64,000 nucleotides of DNA from AP-15 sp963698995 (GCA_963698995.1 CAVOTD010000045.1:1-64000), one strand, 5' to 3'. Shown: positions 46,448 to 55,926, numbered from the stretch's first letter. Made by a program: numbers and translations. The notes: generated by a model not told the origin, from the sequence alone.

Positions 46448-46942
46448 ATGGGGAAAACTGACAGTGCGCGGCTCGGGTATCGGCCGGGGGTCGGCATCAT
46501 GCTGCTGAACCGGCAAGGCGAGGTGTTTGTCGCCCGCCGCCTCGACATGGTCGATGCCGGCCGGCCGTGGCAGATGCCGCAAGGCGGCATCGACCCGGGC
46601 GAGACCCCGCGCGAGGCGGCGTTGCGCGAGCTCAAGGAGGAGATCGGCACCGACAAGGCCGAGATCATCGCGGAAAGCCGGGGGTGGCTGACATACGACC
46701 TGCCAGCCGAGCTCGCCGGCGGGATCTGGGGAGGGCGGTACCGCGGCCAGCGACAGAAATGGTTTGTCATGCGGTTTACCGGCGATGACCGCGATATCGA
46801 CCTTGCGACCGAGCACCCGGAGTTCGACCTTTGGCAGTGGGTCGCGCCGACACGCCTGCCCGAGCTGATCGTGCCGTTCAAGCGCCAGCTCTATATCGAT
46901 ATACTAGCCGAATTCCGCGCGCATTGTGTGCCGCTGCGCTAG
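46448..46942 (+). CDS. rppH: RNA pyrophosphohydrolase
   Basis: The 164-residue Nudix protein has the complete Nudix box (G-G-I-D-P-G-E-T-P-R-E-A-A-L-R-E-L-K-E-E and following I-G). N-terminal Y-R-P-G-V-G-I-M-L-L-N and W-Q-M-P-Q-G-G are typical of RppH, which removes pyrophosphate from the 5' end of mRNA and starts decay. It follows ctpA by 33 bases. Its stop overlaps the convergent ribokinase remnant by four bases. Confidence 0.93.
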   Translation: MGKTDSARLGYRPGVGIMLLNRQGEVFVARRLDMVDAGRPWQMPQGGIDPGETPREAALRELKEEIGTDKAEIIAESRGWLTYDLPAELAGGIWGGRYRGQRQKWFVMRFTGDDRDIDLATEHPEFDLWQWVAPTRLPELIVPFKRQLYIDILAEFRAHCVPLR

Positions 46943-47824
46943 ACCGAAGGCAACCGCGCCAGCGCCGCATCGACCGCCGCCGCGTCGGGCATCGCGCTTT
47001 GAGCGCCGCGGGCGAGACAGGCCAGACCGGCGGCGGCGCTGCCTCGCCGTAGTGCGGCCTCAAGACTCGAGCCCGCGTCAAGCGCCGCTGCGAGGACGCC
47101 GACAAACGTGTCGCCCGCGCCTGTTGTATCCACCGGCTCGACGGGCAACGCCGGTACATCCAAGCGGTTGCCGCCGGGAAAATATGCAGTCGCCCCCAGC
47201 GGGCCGCGAGTCACCACGAATCCTCGGCGCAGCCGGCGGCCGAACCGCATTGGATCGGGACCCATGGTCGCCGCCTCGTGCTCGTTGGCGACGAGAACAT
47301 CTATCTGAGACAACAGCCCAAGATCGATCGGCAGCGCCGGCGCCAAATTCAGCAAGCAGCGCCCACCGCGCGCCCGCACGCGCCTGATCAAGGCCGCGGT
47401 TTCGCCGAACGGAACCTCCATCTGCGCGACGAGGATCGTTCTTCCATCGAGCAGCTCGTCGGGAACCTTGCTCTGACCGCGCCTCCGCATTGGCCCCAGG
47501 CGCCACCGCGATCGTGTTCTCGCCCGGCACGCGAAACCGTGATCGCCGCACAGCCGGTCGCCTGCTCGACGGTCCGCACCAGAGCTAGTGTCGACCCCAT
47601 CGCGCCGGAGCAAATCGAGAGCGATCTCGGCAAAGCAATCCCGGCCCGACAGCCCCGGCCAGCATGACCTTGGATCCGGCGCGCCGCGCCGCCAGCGCCT
47701 GATTGGCGCCCTTGCCGCCGGGAAGCAGCGCGTAATCGTCGCCCAGCACGGTCTCACCCGGTGCGGGCAGCCGAGGCACAGGAACGATTAGATCGACATT
47801 GATCGAACCAAAAACGAGGATCAT
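46939..47824 (-). pseudogene. rbsK: Ribokinase (PfkB family), four frame breaks
   Basis: ATG 47824 gives M-I-L-V-F-G-S-I-N-V-D-L, G-G-K-G-A-N-Q-A-L-A-A-R-R-A-G. Subsequent pieces are in other frames: S-G-R-D-C-F-A-E-I-A-L, T-V-E-Q-A-T-G-C-A-A-I, E-N-T-I-A-V-A-P-G-A-N-A, then a long frame I-L-V-A-Q-M-E-V-P, V-L-V-A-N-E-H-E-A and the PfkB signature D-T-T-G-A-G-D-T-F-V-G with the catalytic Asp. Breaks fall near 47655, 47590, 47520 and 47470, all within 190 bases. Intact ribokinase phosphorylates ribose at O5. Neighbours on both sides (rppH, aldo/keto reductase) are intact. Confidence 0.8.
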
Positions 47825-47914
47825 TCGGCTACGCCCTCCGCCTGTGAGAGGGAGGTAAAGTTCCCGCAATCTGTTATATCAACGAGAGTTAAGGCAGGCG
47901 ACGGAGCGGGCGGG

Positions 47915-48919
47915 ATGACGGGCTTCGAGACACGCCCTCTGGGGCGTACGTCTCTCAGGGTGACGGTCCTCGGGCTCGGCACCGCGACGATGGGCGGTCA
48001 CCGGGTACCGGTAACTCGTGAGACGGCGGAAGCTATCGTGCGCGTCGCCTGGGCGGCGGGCCTGTACTATGTCGACACGGCACCCTTCTACGGCTTTGGA
48101 CAGTCGGAGCGCTGCGTCGGCGACGCGCTACGCGCGGTACCGCGCGATGAATGGGTCTTGTCGACAAAAGTTGGGCGGCTACTGCGCCCTCGCACAGGAC
48201 CGACTGCAAGCGCAGGCCACCAGCATCCGATGCCGTTCGAGTTAATGTACGACTACACCTACGATGGGATCATGCGCGCGTTCGAAGACAGTCTGCATCG
48301 GCTCGGCCTGGCGCGGATCGACGTCCTTTACGCGCATGATATCGGCGCCAGGCAGCACGGCACGGATGCGCATCCCGAGGTTATGCGCACGTTTCGCAAC
48401 GGTGGCTACCGCGCGCTCGCGGAGCTTCGCTCCTCAGGCCGGGTAGGGGCGATTGGGATCGGGGTCAACGAGAAGGAAGTGCTCCTCGACGCAATGGAAT
48501 GGGGCGCTTGGGACGTGTTCCTTCTTGCTGGGCGTTATACGCTGCTCGAGCAGGCGCCGCTCGACGATTTGCTGCCGAAGTGTCTCCGATCCGGGATCTC
48601 GGTGGTGATCGGAGCACCTTTCAATACCGGTATTCTGGCCGGACGCGAGACCTGGAATTATCGGCCCGCGCCCCCCGAGATCGTCGCTCGTGTGAACGCG
48701 CTCCAGGCGATTTGCGATAGCCACGGGGTGCCTCTGATAGCGGCGGCATTGCAGTTTCCGCTGGCCCATCCGGCTGTCGCGGCGGTCCTCTCCGGCCCAC
48801 GTAATTTCGAGGAGGTCGAAATCAATAAGAGGCTCTTGCGGTACCCGATTCCATCGGCATTGTGGGCAGACTTGCGCACCGCCAAGCTGCTCCATCCGAA
48901 CGCTCCCACACCGGCCTGA
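47915..48919 (+). CDS. Aldo/keto reductase (sugar dehydrogenase-like)
   Basis: The 334-residue TIM-barrel oxidoreductase has G-L-G-T-A-T-M-G-G, Y-V-D-T-A-P-F-Y-G-F-G-Q-S-E (catalytic Asp and Tyr), L-S-T-K-V-G-R-L-L-R (Lys) and L-Y-A-H-D-I-G (His): the full AKR tetrad. It is closest in style to D-threo-aldose/L-fucose dehydrogenases of the AKR superfamily, which use NAD(P). It leads a three-gene set with a cysteine hydrolase and an HpcH/HpaI aldolase, 25 and 31 bases apart, suggesting a sugar- or sugar-acid-type catabolic cassette. The divergent promoter region with rbsK is about 90 bases. Confidence 0.88.
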   Translation: MTGFETRPLGRTSLRVTVLGLGTATMGGHRVPVTRETAEAIVRVAWAAGLYYVDTAPFYGFGQSERCVGDALRAVPRDEWVLSTKVGRLLRPRTGPTASAGHQHPMPFELMYDYTYDGIMRAFEDSLHRLGLARIDVLYAHDIGARQHGTDAHPEVMRTFRNGGYRALAELRSSGRVGAIGIGVNEKEVLLDAMEWGAWDVFLLAGRYTLLEQAPLDDLLPKCLRSGISVVIGAPFNTGILAGRETWNYRPAPPEIVARVNALQAICDSHGVPLIAAALQFPLAHPAVAAVLSGPRNFEEVEINKRLLRYPIPSALWADLRTAKLLHPNAPTPA

Positions 48920-48944
48920 CGGCGCCCATTTGAGGAGGTTAGCC

Positions 48945-49652
48945 ATGAAATTGACGGGTGCGACGATCCCCGAATTTGTTGTGCAGCGCGTTGTTGAACG
49001 CCGCGGCGCAGAGCACTGCTTCGCCGACCTCGATCCGGCTCGCACCGCGCTGGTGGTGATCGATCTGCAGCATGCCTTCATGAACGAGGCGGTCGGGCAC
49101 GCCGTGGTGCCGGCGGCGCGCGACATCGTGCCGGCGGTCAACCGGCTGGCGGCGGCCGTGCGCGCGACCGGCGGCGGCGTATTCTGGATCAAGATGACGC
49201 ATGACGATCGCTGCCTCGAGGATTGGTCGGTCGCGTTCGAGCTGGCGACGCCGGCAATGCGCGAAAAACGCATCGCCGCGCTCTCCGAAGGCACGCTCGG
49301 CCATGAGCTGTGGCCCGAGCTCGAGGTTCGGCCGGAAGACGAGATCGTCACGAAATACCGTTACAGCGCGTTCCTGCCGGGGACGTCGGAGCTTCCCGAA
49401 CGGCTGCGCGCGCGAGGCTTCGACACGGTGCTGATTACCGGGACCGTCACCAATGTGTGCTGCGAGAGCTCGGCGCGCGACGCCAATATGACGAACTTCC
49501 GCACAATCATGGTCAGTGACGGCAACGCCGCCAGCAGCCGGGAGGAGCACGACGCCTCGTTAACCGCGTTTTACAATGTCTTTGGCGATGTCATGGATAC
49601 CGACATGATCATCGCCAGCCTCCGGCGGGCTCGCTCGGCGCGGGCGGCCTAA
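48945..49652 (+). CDS. Cysteine hydrolase, isochorismatase family
   Basis: The 235-residue protein starts at ATG 48945 after GAGGAGG. The catalytic triad is visible: Asp in V-V-I-D-L-Q-H-A-F, Lys in V-T-K-Y-R-Y-S-A-F and Cys in G-T-V-T-N-V-C-C-E-S-S-A-R-D. The cis-peptide before V-C-C-E-S is typical. Relatives hydrolyse carbamoyl or amide bonds (N-carbamoylsarcosine, nicotinamide, ureido compounds). Position between the reductase and the aldolase implies a shared pathway, but the substrate is not predictable. Confidence 0.88.
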   Translation: MKLTGATIPEFVVQRVVERRGAEHCFADLDPARTALVVIDLQHAFMNEAVGHAVVPAARDIVPAVNRLAAAVRATGGGVFWIKMTHDDRCLEDWSVAFELATPAMREKRIAALSEGTLGHELWPELEVRPEDEIVTKYRYSAFLPGTSELPERLRARGFDTVLITGTVTNVCCESSARDANMTNFRTIMVSDGNAASSREEHDASLTAFYNVFGDVMDTDMIIASLRRARSARAA

Positions 49653-49683
49653 CCTCGGCGGTGAGCGGATCGGGAGGAAGTCG

Positions 49684-50475
49684 ATGAAGCAAAATCGGGT
49701 GAAGCGGATCCTCAACGAAGGCGGCCTTGCGCTCGGAACCCATGTCGGCGGCATCGCGGACCCGCAAATCGTCGAGCTGATCGGGCTCGCCGGCTTTGAT
49801 GCCGCGTTCATCGACATGGAGCACACCAGCTTCGATCTGCACGATGTTCAGCTGATGGTGATGGCCGCGGAGCGGGTCGGGATCACCCCGATTGTGCGCA
49901 CCCCGGGCTTCGACCCGGCCTTTATCCTGAGATTGTTGGATATGGGGGTGCAGGGTATCCAGGTGCCGCATGTCGACAATGCCGAGACCGCCCGGGCCGC
50001 GGTCAACGCCGTGCGCTATCCGCCGCTCGGCGAGCGCGGCATGGCGGCCGGCAGCCGTGCCGCCGAATACGGCCGCATCCCGCTCGTCGAGCATATGGCG
50101 CAGTCGAATCGCGAGATCATCCTCGCCTGCATGATCGAGGACATGGCCGCCGTCGAGCGGATCGACGAGATCGCCGCGGTGGATGGTGTCGACCTGCTGG
50201 CGGTCGGGCCGTCGGATCTGTCGCGCTCGCTCGGCGTCAGCGGCCAGCCCGACCATCCGAGGTTGGTCGCCGCGATCGACCGGGTGCGCGAAGCGGTGAA
50301 GAGGGGCGCAGGCGCGCGGCTCGCCGTGCCCCTCAATCATGCTGCCTTTCCGCGCAACGCAGCGCAGCTCCGGGAACTCGGCGCCGGCTACACGAATTGC
50401 GCTCCGACGCCGGAAGCCCGCCTCTTGCAATCGTTGCAGACCCAGTGCGCCGAAGCCCGCAAACTCCTCCGGTAA
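49684..50475 (+). CDS. HpcH/HpaI-family aldolase
   Basis: The 263-residue class II, metal-dependent pyruvate aldolase has G-F-D-A-A-F-I-D-M-E-H-T-S-F-D (His base region), P-I-V-R-T-P-G-F-D (Arg), G-V-Q-G-I-Q-V-P-H-V-D-N and metal ligands in C-M-I-E-D-M and G-P-S-D-L-S. Members cleave 2-keto-4-hydroxy acids, e.g. 2-keto-3-deoxy sugar acids, to pyruvate and an aldehyde. With the aldo/keto reductase upstream this would fit the end of a sugar-acid or aromatic breakdown route. The start follows GGGAGGAAG. Confidence 0.9.
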   Translation: MKQNRVKRILNEGGLALGTHVGGIADPQIVELIGLAGFDAAFIDMEHTSFDLHDVQLMVMAAERVGITPIVRTPGFDPAFILRLLDMGVQGIQVPHVDNAETARAAVNAVRYPPLGERGMAAGSRAAEYGRIPLVEHMAQSNREIILACMIEDMAAVERIDEIAAVDGVDLLAVGPSDLSRSLGVSGQPDHPRLVAAIDRVREAVKRGAGARLAVPLNHAAFPRNAAQLRELGAGYTNCAPTPEARLLQSLQTQCAEARKLLR

Positions 50476-50479
50476 GAAC

Positions 50480-51295
50480 CTAGGCCGCCGCCTTTTCCAG
50501 TCTGAGTGCGCGGCCGCGCATGACCCACCAAGCAAAGCGGCTGGTTGCACGAGCGAGGCGTCCGTGCGGGTTCAGACCGACTGCCTTGAACACCATGGTG
50601 ATGCCGTGTGCGACGTGATGCTCGCGACACAACGCGTAGGCCCGGCGTGCGTACGCGCGCTTGAAATGAGCTCGCTCGTAAGGTCGCTCGGTTTCGTTAG
50701 CGGCATAATAGGCGTAGGCCAGCTCATCATCCTCTGATTCGGCAATCCGCCCGGTCGCGACGCGCAGCCGGCTCCAAAAGCCGAGCCGTTCCCGCTCGAG
50801 GCAGCGCGCAAGGTTCTGGTAAAAGAGCTTGTAATGACGAAACTCGTCGGCAGCAATGTTCCGGCAGATCTCTTTGAGGACTGGCTCGTCCACCGCCTCG
50901 CTCAGCGCAGTATAATAAGAGCTGGTTCCGACCTCGACCATGCAGCGCGCGATCATCTCGCCGGAGCGAGAGCCCCGGCGTGAGAAATCACAATTGAAGT
51001 CGACTTGGTAGCCGGTTTGAAAGCGGCGGAAAGCGGCCTCGAAGTCAAATTCGGGATCGGCGAGCTCGGCCCACCGCGCCAATGCCTTGCCGTGCTGGAT
51101 CTCCTCTTCGCCCCAGCGCCGCGCGTTTTTCTGGAAATCGGGGTCGTCATGAAAATTCGGCATAAGTGATTGGCGTAGGCAGCCGCCATTATATTCCACC
51201 AGGCTCGCGGCTTTGACGATCGGCAGGATTTCCGGATCGAGCTTACTGCGGTCGAAGCGATGCCAAGAAATCTCGTCGACCGACCAGCAGCCCAT
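50480..51295 (-). CDS. Ferritin-like/fatty-acid-desaturase-like diiron protein
   Basis: The 271-residue helical protein has paired ferritin-like metal motifs: E-E-I-Q-H-G-K-A-L near residue 75, V-E-V-G-T-S-S-Y-Y and D-E-F-R-H-Y-K-L-F-Y near residue 155. These E-x-x-H repeats indicate a diiron centre. N-terminal Y-N-G-G-C-L-R-Q is conserved in related bacterial proteins. The reaction is unknown (hydroxylase, desaturase or peroxide detoxification). It is convergent with the aldolase gene, 5 bases apart, and 143 bases downstream of gatB on the same strand. Confidence 0.8.
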   Translation of the reverse strand: MGCWSVDEISWHRFDRSKLDPEILPIVKAASLVEYNGGCLRQSLMPNFHDDPDFQKNARRWGEEEIQHGKALARWAELADPEFDFEAAFRRFQTGYQVDFNCDFSRRGSRSGEMIARCMVEVGTSSYYTALSEAVDEPVLKEICRNIAADEFRHYKLFYQNLARCLERERLGFWSRLRVATGRIAESEDDELAYAYYAANETERPYERAHFKRAYARRAYALCREHHVAHGITMVFKAVGLNPHGRLARATSRFAWWVMRGRALRLEKAAA

Positions 51296-51438
51296 CAGTG
51301 TCTCCGCCCTTATTGTTCTGGTGTCCGCTTATTTCGAGCGCCGCCCACCTGACGTAATTATACGTAGCAATGAGCGGTGGACAACCAATCGACGGGTAGT
51401 TGATTGTAGACCAATGGTATTGGTTCAAGGGTCGACAT

Positions 51439-52887
51439 TTACTCGGATAATTTCTTTTTGAGCAGCTCGTTGACCAGGACGGGGTTGGCCTTGCCTTGAG
51501 TGGCGCGCATGACCTGACCGACAAAGAAGCCGTACAGCTTGTCGCGGCCGGCACGATATTCGGCCACTTTGTCGGGCTGGGCGGCGAGGACCGCATCGAT
51601 GGCCGCGTCGATCGCGCCGGAATCGGTCACTTGCCGCAACCCCTTGGCCTCGACGATAGCGGCGGGATCTCCGCCGGTTGCGACCATTTCGGCGAACACG
51701 TCCTTTGCCAACCGGCCGGAAATCGTGCCGTCGGCGATCAGGTCGATCAATGCTCCGAGCTGCTCGGCCGAAACCGGCGATTGGCCGATACCGGCCCCCA
51801 GCCGATTCAAGGCGGCGAACAGATCCCCCATGACCCAATTGGCCGCCGCCTTTGGGTCGCGCCCCGCGGCGACCCGCTCGAAAAACAGCGCGATATCCTT
51901 ATCGGCGACGAGTACCGCTGCGTCGTCGGGCGACAAACCATGGTCCGATATAAAGCGCGCCTTTTTTGCATCCGGCAATTCCGGGAGCCCAGCGCGCATC
52001 CGCTCCACCCAGTCGGGATCGAGCACCAAGGGCAACAGGTCGGGATCGGGGAAATAGCGGTAGTCGTGCGCTTCCTCCTTGGAGCGCATTGGCCGCGTGA
52101 CACCGCGCCCGGCATCGAACAGCCGGGTCTGCTGCGCGATCGTGCCGCCCTCCTCGATGATCTCGATCTGGCGGCGCGCCTCGTGCTCGATCGCCTGCAT
52201 CACGTAGCGGACCGAGTTGACGTTCTTGATCTCGCAGCGCGTGCCGTAGGGCTCGCCCGGACGGCGCACCGAGACGTTGCAGTCGCAGCGCAGCGAGCCT
52301 TCCTCCATGTTGCCGTCGCAGGTGCCGAGATAGCGCAGGATCGAACGCAGCTTGCGTAGATAGACGCCGGCCTCCTCGGCGCTCCTGAGATCGGGCTCGG
52401 AGACGATCTCCATCAGCGCGACCCCGGCCCGGTTGAGGTCGACATAAGTCAGGCTCGGATGCTGGTCGTGCAGGCTCTTGCCGGCATCCTGCTCGAGATG
52501 CAGCCGGGTGATGCCGATCTCGCGCGTCGTCCCGTCGGGCATGTCGAGCACGACGCGGCCACGCCCGACGACCGGTTGCTGGTATTGCGAGATCTGATAG
52601 CCGGGCGGCAGGTCGGGATAGAAGTAATTCTTGCGCTCGAAGACGCTCTCGAGCTTGATCTCGGCGTCGAGGCCGAGCCCGGTCTTGACCGCCTGCTCGA
52701 CGCAGAACCGGTTGATGACCGGCAGCATCCCGGGGAAAGCGGCATCGATCGGCGACACCTGGTCGTTCGGCTCTGCTCCAAAATCGGTCGCGGCCCCCGA
52801 AAACAGCTTTGCCTTCGAGATGACCTGAGCGTGGACCTCCAGTCCGATCACTGTTTCCCACTTGCCGGTGCGGCCCTCGATCATCAT
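51439..52887 (-). CDS. gatB: Aspartyl/glutamyl-tRNA amidotransferase subunit B
   Basis: The 482-residue subunit activates Glu-tRNA(Gln)/Asp-tRNA(Asn) for amidation. N-terminal W-E-T-V-I-G-L-E-V-H-A-Q, Y-F-Y-P-D-L-P-P-G-Y-Q-I-S-Q-Y written in part, G-S-L-R-C-D-C-N-V-S and a C-terminal YqeY-like tail (K-A-N-P-V-L-V-N-E-L-L) are present. The start overlaps the gatA stop by four bases, consistent with the operon gatC-gatA-gatB. Confidence 0.95.
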   Translation of the reverse strand: MMIEGRTGKWETVIGLEVHAQVISKAKLFSGAATDFGAEPNDQVSPIDAAFPGMLPVINRFCVEQAVKTGLGLDAEIKLESVFERKNYFYPDLPPGYQISQYQQPVVGRGRVVLDMPDGTTREIGITRLHLEQDAGKSLHDQHPSLTYVDLNRAGVALMEIVSEPDLRSAEEAGVYLRKLRSILRYLGTCDGNMEEGSLRCDCNVSVRRPGEPYGTRCEIKNVNSVRYVMQAIEHEARRQIEIIEEGGTIAQQTRLFDAGRGVTRPMRSKEEAHDYRYFPDPDLLPLVLDPDWVERMRAGLPELPDAKKARFISDHGLSPDDAAVLVADKDIALFFERVAAGRDPKAAANWVMGDLFAALNRLGAGIGQSPVSAEQLGALIDLIADGTISGRLAKDVFAEMVATGGDPAAIVEAKGLRQVTDSGAIDAAIDAVLAAQPDKVAEYRAGRDKLYGFFVGQVMRATQGKANPVLVNELLKKKLSE

Positions 52888-54374
52888 GCGCTGCCTGCAA
52901 CAAAGCTCGGAAGGGCACGAAATTGCGCAGCGCCCTCCAACACCCCGGCGACGCGCAACACAGTTTCCTCGTCAAAGGCGCGGCCGATGATCTGCAGCCC
53001 GAGCGGCAGCCCGTCAACCGAGAGCCCGGCTGGGACCGAGATCGCCGGCAGCCCGGCGAGGTTGGCCGGCACGGTGAAGACATCGTTCAGATACATCGCA
53101 ATGGGGTCCTCGGTGTGCTCCCCGATCGCGAAAGCAGCCGAGGGCGCTGTCGGGGTCAGGATGCAATCGACCCGGTCGAACGCCTTGATGAAATCATGCG
53201 TGACCAGACTGCGCACCCGCTGCGCCTTCAGGTAATAGGCGTCGTAATAGCCCGCCGAGAGCACGTAGGTGCCGATCAGCACGCGGCGGCGCACCTCGGC
53301 GCCAAACCCGGTCGCGCGCGTCAGCTCGTACATCGCGTCGAGGCTGCTGCCTTCAACTCTGAGGCCGAAGCGCACGCCGTCGTAGCGCGCGAGGTTCGAC
53401 GAGGCTTCGGCCGGTGCGATTATGTAGTAGGCCGGCAACGCGTACGCGGTATGCGGCAAACTGAGGTCATAGACGACTTCGGCACCGGCGTCTTCCAGCC
53501 AACGGGCACCTCGATACCATAGGCTTTCGATTTCCATGTTCATGCCGTGCGCGCGGTATTCTTTGGGAATTCCGACCCGCAAACCGCGGATGTCACCGGT
53601 CAGCGCCGCTTCAAAATCCGGCACCGGCGCTGGCGCCGAGGTCGCATCCTTGAGATCATGGCCCGACATAGCGCGCAGCATGATCGCTGCGTCGCGCACC
53701 GTCCGGGTCATCGGCCCGGGATGGTCGAGCGAGGAAGCGTAAGCGACGACGCCCCAGCGCGAACAACGCCCGTAGGTCGGCTTGAGGCCGACAATGCCGC
53801 AAAAGCTCGCCGGCTGCCTGATCGAGCCGCCAGTATCGGTGCCGGTGGCGGCTAGCGCCGCGCGCGCAGCGACGGCGGCAGCCGAGCCACCCGAGGAGCC
53901 GCCGGGCACCAGCGGCCGGTTGTCACCCGACTGGCGCCACGGGCTTTCGACCGGGCCGTAATAACTCGTCGTATTCGACGAACCCATCGCGAACTCGTCG
54001 AGATTGGCCTTGCCGAGCATCACCGCGCCCGACTTCCATAGCTTGTCGGTGACCGTCAACTCGTATGGCGGATGAAATCCGTCGAGGATGTGCGAGGCCG
54101 CTGTCGTCAGCACGCCCTTTGTGCAGTAAAGGTCCTTGACCGCGATCGGGATGCCGTCGAGCGGCAAGGCCTCGCCCCTGGCCAGCCGATGATCTGCTGC
54201 ATCGGCCATCTCGAGCGCCCGTTCGGGTGTCGGCGTGATATAAGCGTTGAGCGGCCGGATCGCCTCGACCGCGTCGTTATAGGCAGCCGCGAGCTCACGG
54301 GCGGAAAAGGCGTTCTGAGCCAACCCGTCACGCGCTTCGGCAAGGCTCAGAGCGAGCAGTGACGGATCGCTCAC
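52884..54374 (-). CDS. gatA: Aspartyl/glutamyl-tRNA amidotransferase subunit A
   Basis: The 496-residue amidase starts at GTG 54372-54374, which overlaps the gatC stop (GTGA). The Ser-cisSer-Lys triad is visible: G-I-P-I-A-V-K-D-L-Y-C (Lys), G-G-S-S-G-G-S-A-A-A-V (cis-Ser) and G-T-D-T-G-G-S-I-R-Q-P (Ser nucleophile). GatA releases ammonia from glutamine for GatB. A longer frame opens to 54446 but its extra residues are antisense-like and overlap gatC. Confidence 0.95.
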   Translation of the reverse strand: MSDPSLLALSLAEARDGLAQNAFSARELAAAYNDAVEAIRPLNAYITPTPERALEMADAADHRLARGEALPLDGIPIAVKDLYCTKGVLTTAASHILDGFHPPYELTVTDKLWKSGAVMLGKANLDEFAMGSSNTTSYYGPVESPWRQSGDNRPLVPGGSSGGSAAAVAARAALAATGTDTGGSIRQPASFCGIVGLKPTYGRCSRWGVVAYASSLDHPGPMTRTVRDAAIMLRAMSGHDLKDATSAPAPVPDFEAALTGDIRGLRVGIPKEYRAHGMNMEIESLWYRGARWLEDAGAEVVYDLSLPHTAYALPAYYIIAPAEASSNLARYDGVRFGLRVEGSSLDAMYELTRATGFGAEVRRRVLIGTYVLSAGYYDAYYLKAQRVRSLVTHDFIKAFDRVDCILTPTAPSAAFAIGEHTEDPIAMYLNDVFTVPANLAGLPAISVPAGLSVDGLPLGLQIIGRAFDEETVLRVAGVLEGAAQFRALPSFVAGSA

Positions 54375-54658
54375 TCGACCACCTTGGGGACGACAAAGAA
54401 GCCGCGACTGGTTCGTGGAGCGTTGCCGAGGATTTCTTCGCGGCAACCACCATCGGTCACCGTGTCGTCACGCATCGGCAGCCTCGCCGCCGCGACGCTC
54501 GTCATCGGCGCTACCCCTGAAGTGTCGACTTCGTTCAGCTGCTCGACCCAGGTCAAGATATGCGAGAGCTCGCGCGCCAACGGTTCGAGCTCGGCCTCGG
54601 CGAGCCTGATACGGGCCAGCGCGGCGATATGCGCAACGGCGGCCTTGTCCAATGCCAT
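54371..54658 (-). CDS. gatC: Aspartyl/glutamyl-tRNA amidotransferase subunit C
   Basis: The 95-residue subunit starts at ATG 54658 (M-A-L-D-K-A-A-V-A-H-I-A-A-L-A-R-I), with the typical I-L-T-W-V-E-Q-L-N-E-V-D-T and R-D-D-T-V belt that wraps the GatA-GatB interface. It is first in the gatCAB operon and divergent from ruvX, with only 48 bases between the starts. Confidence 0.93.
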   Translation of the reverse strand: MALDKAAVAHIAALARIRLAEAELEPLARELSHILTWVEQLNEVDTSGVAPMTSVAAARLPMRDDTVTDGGCREEILGNAPRTSRGFFVVPKVVE

Positions 54659-54706
54659 GCGCTCAGTGTCTCCCGAATACGCGGTCAAACCGGGCTATCA
54701 TTGGCC

Positions 54707-55174
54707 ATGATCCTAAACAATCCTTTGGAGCTGCGCGAGGCGCTGCCGGCGGGAGCGCGGCTGATCGGCCTCGATGTCGGCACAAAGACTGTCGGCGTCG
54801 CGTTGTCGGACACCCGTCGGATCATCGCGACACCGCTCGAAACGATCCGGCGGCGCCGGTTTCGCGAAGACGCCGCTCGGCTCTTTGCTTTGGCCGATAC
54901 CCATGTCGCTGGCGGCATGGTGATCGGTTTACCGCTGACCCTCGCCGGCAGCGACGGGCCGCGGACCCAGTCGGTGCGCCAATTCGCGCGGAACCTCGTC
55001 GCGCTGCGCGACATACCCATCGTGTTCTGGGACGAGCGCCTTTCCACCGCCGCAGTAACCCGAGAGATGATTGCGGCCGACCTCACCCGCAAGCGCCGCG
55101 GCGAAATCGTCGATCGCGTCGCCGCTGCGTATATCCTGCAGGGCTGCCTCGACTACCTTGCCCGCACCGCCTAA
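54707..55174 (+). CDS. ruvX: YqgF/RuvX-type Holliday junction resolvase homologue
   Basis: The 155-residue RNase H-fold protein has L-I-G-L-D-V-G-T-K-T-V-G-V-A-L-S (first Asp), G-L-P-L-T-L-A-G, W-D-E-R-L-S-T (Glu) and D-R-V-A-A-A-Y-I-L (last Asp). In bacteria the family processes 16S pre-rRNA 5' ends. The ATG at 54707 was chosen over an upstream start antisense to gatC. It is divergent from gatC. Confidence 0.93.
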   Translation: MILNNPLELREALPAGARLIGLDVGTKTVGVALSDTRRIIATPLETIRRRRFREDAARLFALADTHVAGGMVIGLPLTLAGSDGPRTQSVRQFARNLVALRDIPIVFWDERLSTAAVTREMIAADLTRKRRGEIVDRVAAAYILQGCLDYLARTA

Positions 55175-55242
55175 TCGACAGAACCAGCTTAACTTGTGGT
55201 ATTGGTAGGTGCCGAGCTGCCCCAAAGCTTGCGAGTTCGCCC

Positions 55243-55821
55243 ATGAGCGACATGACAGACCCTGAAAGCCTCCGCCGCCAGTTGGCATCGACGATCCACG
55301 GTCACTGGAAGCTGTTTCTCGCCCAAGGTATCGTGATGATGGTGTTTGGGCTCCTGGCTGTTGCCGAGCCCAACATCGCAACCGTGGCAGTCAGTATTTT
55401 TGTCGGTTGGTTGTTCTTCTTTGGCGGCATTTTCCGGGCTCTGTCGGTCTGGCAATCGCGGCGAATGCCCGGCTTCGCCTGGTCGATGCTGACGGCGGTG
55501 CTGGCGATTGTGCTCGGCCTCATATTGATCCTGCGGCCGCTGGCCGGCGTGCTGACTCTGACGATGGTGCTGGTTGCGTTCTTCATCGTCGAGGGGGTCA
55601 GCTCGATCCTCGGCGCCATCCAGCATCGCCAACATCTGCGCAGCTGGGGTTGGGTGCTGTTCAGCGGGATCGTCGATTTGCTCCTCGCCTATCTGATCTG
55701 GCTCGGCTGGCCCAGCTCGGCCGACTGGGCGATCGGCCTCTTGGTCGGCATCAATATGCTGTTCTTCGGGCTGTCTCTGGTGATGACCGCGCTCGCCGCG
55801 CGCCTGATGGGGAACCAGTAG
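55243..55821 (+). CDS. HdeD-family membrane protein
   Basis: The 192-residue protein has six membrane helices in three pairs (for example V-M-M-V-F-G-L-L-A-V, V-L-A-I-V-L-G-L-I-L-I-L-R-P), the internal repeat pattern of HdeD/DUF308 proteins. E. coli HdeD supports acid resistance at high density; in other bacteria the role is unclear. ATG 55243 is 68 bases after ruvX, so the two may share a transcript. Confidence 0.85.
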   Translation: MSDMTDPESLRRQLASTIHGHWKLFLAQGIVMMVFGLLAVAEPNIATVAVSIFVGWLFFFGGIFRALSVWQSRRMPGFAWSMLTAVLAIVLGLILILRPLAGVLTLTMVLVAFFIVEGVSSILGAIQHRQHLRSWGWVLFSGIVDLLLAYLIWLGWPSSADWAIGLLVGINMLFFGLSLVMTALAARLMGNQ

Positions 55822-55926
55822 CGACTTTCGCTGCCCGCCGTTTGCGTCCAATTTACGGGGAACGAGCCGACCACCTCCTCGCCCTCGCTTGCCCGCCGGA
55901 AGCGCTCTTCGTATAGTCCTGCGCTG

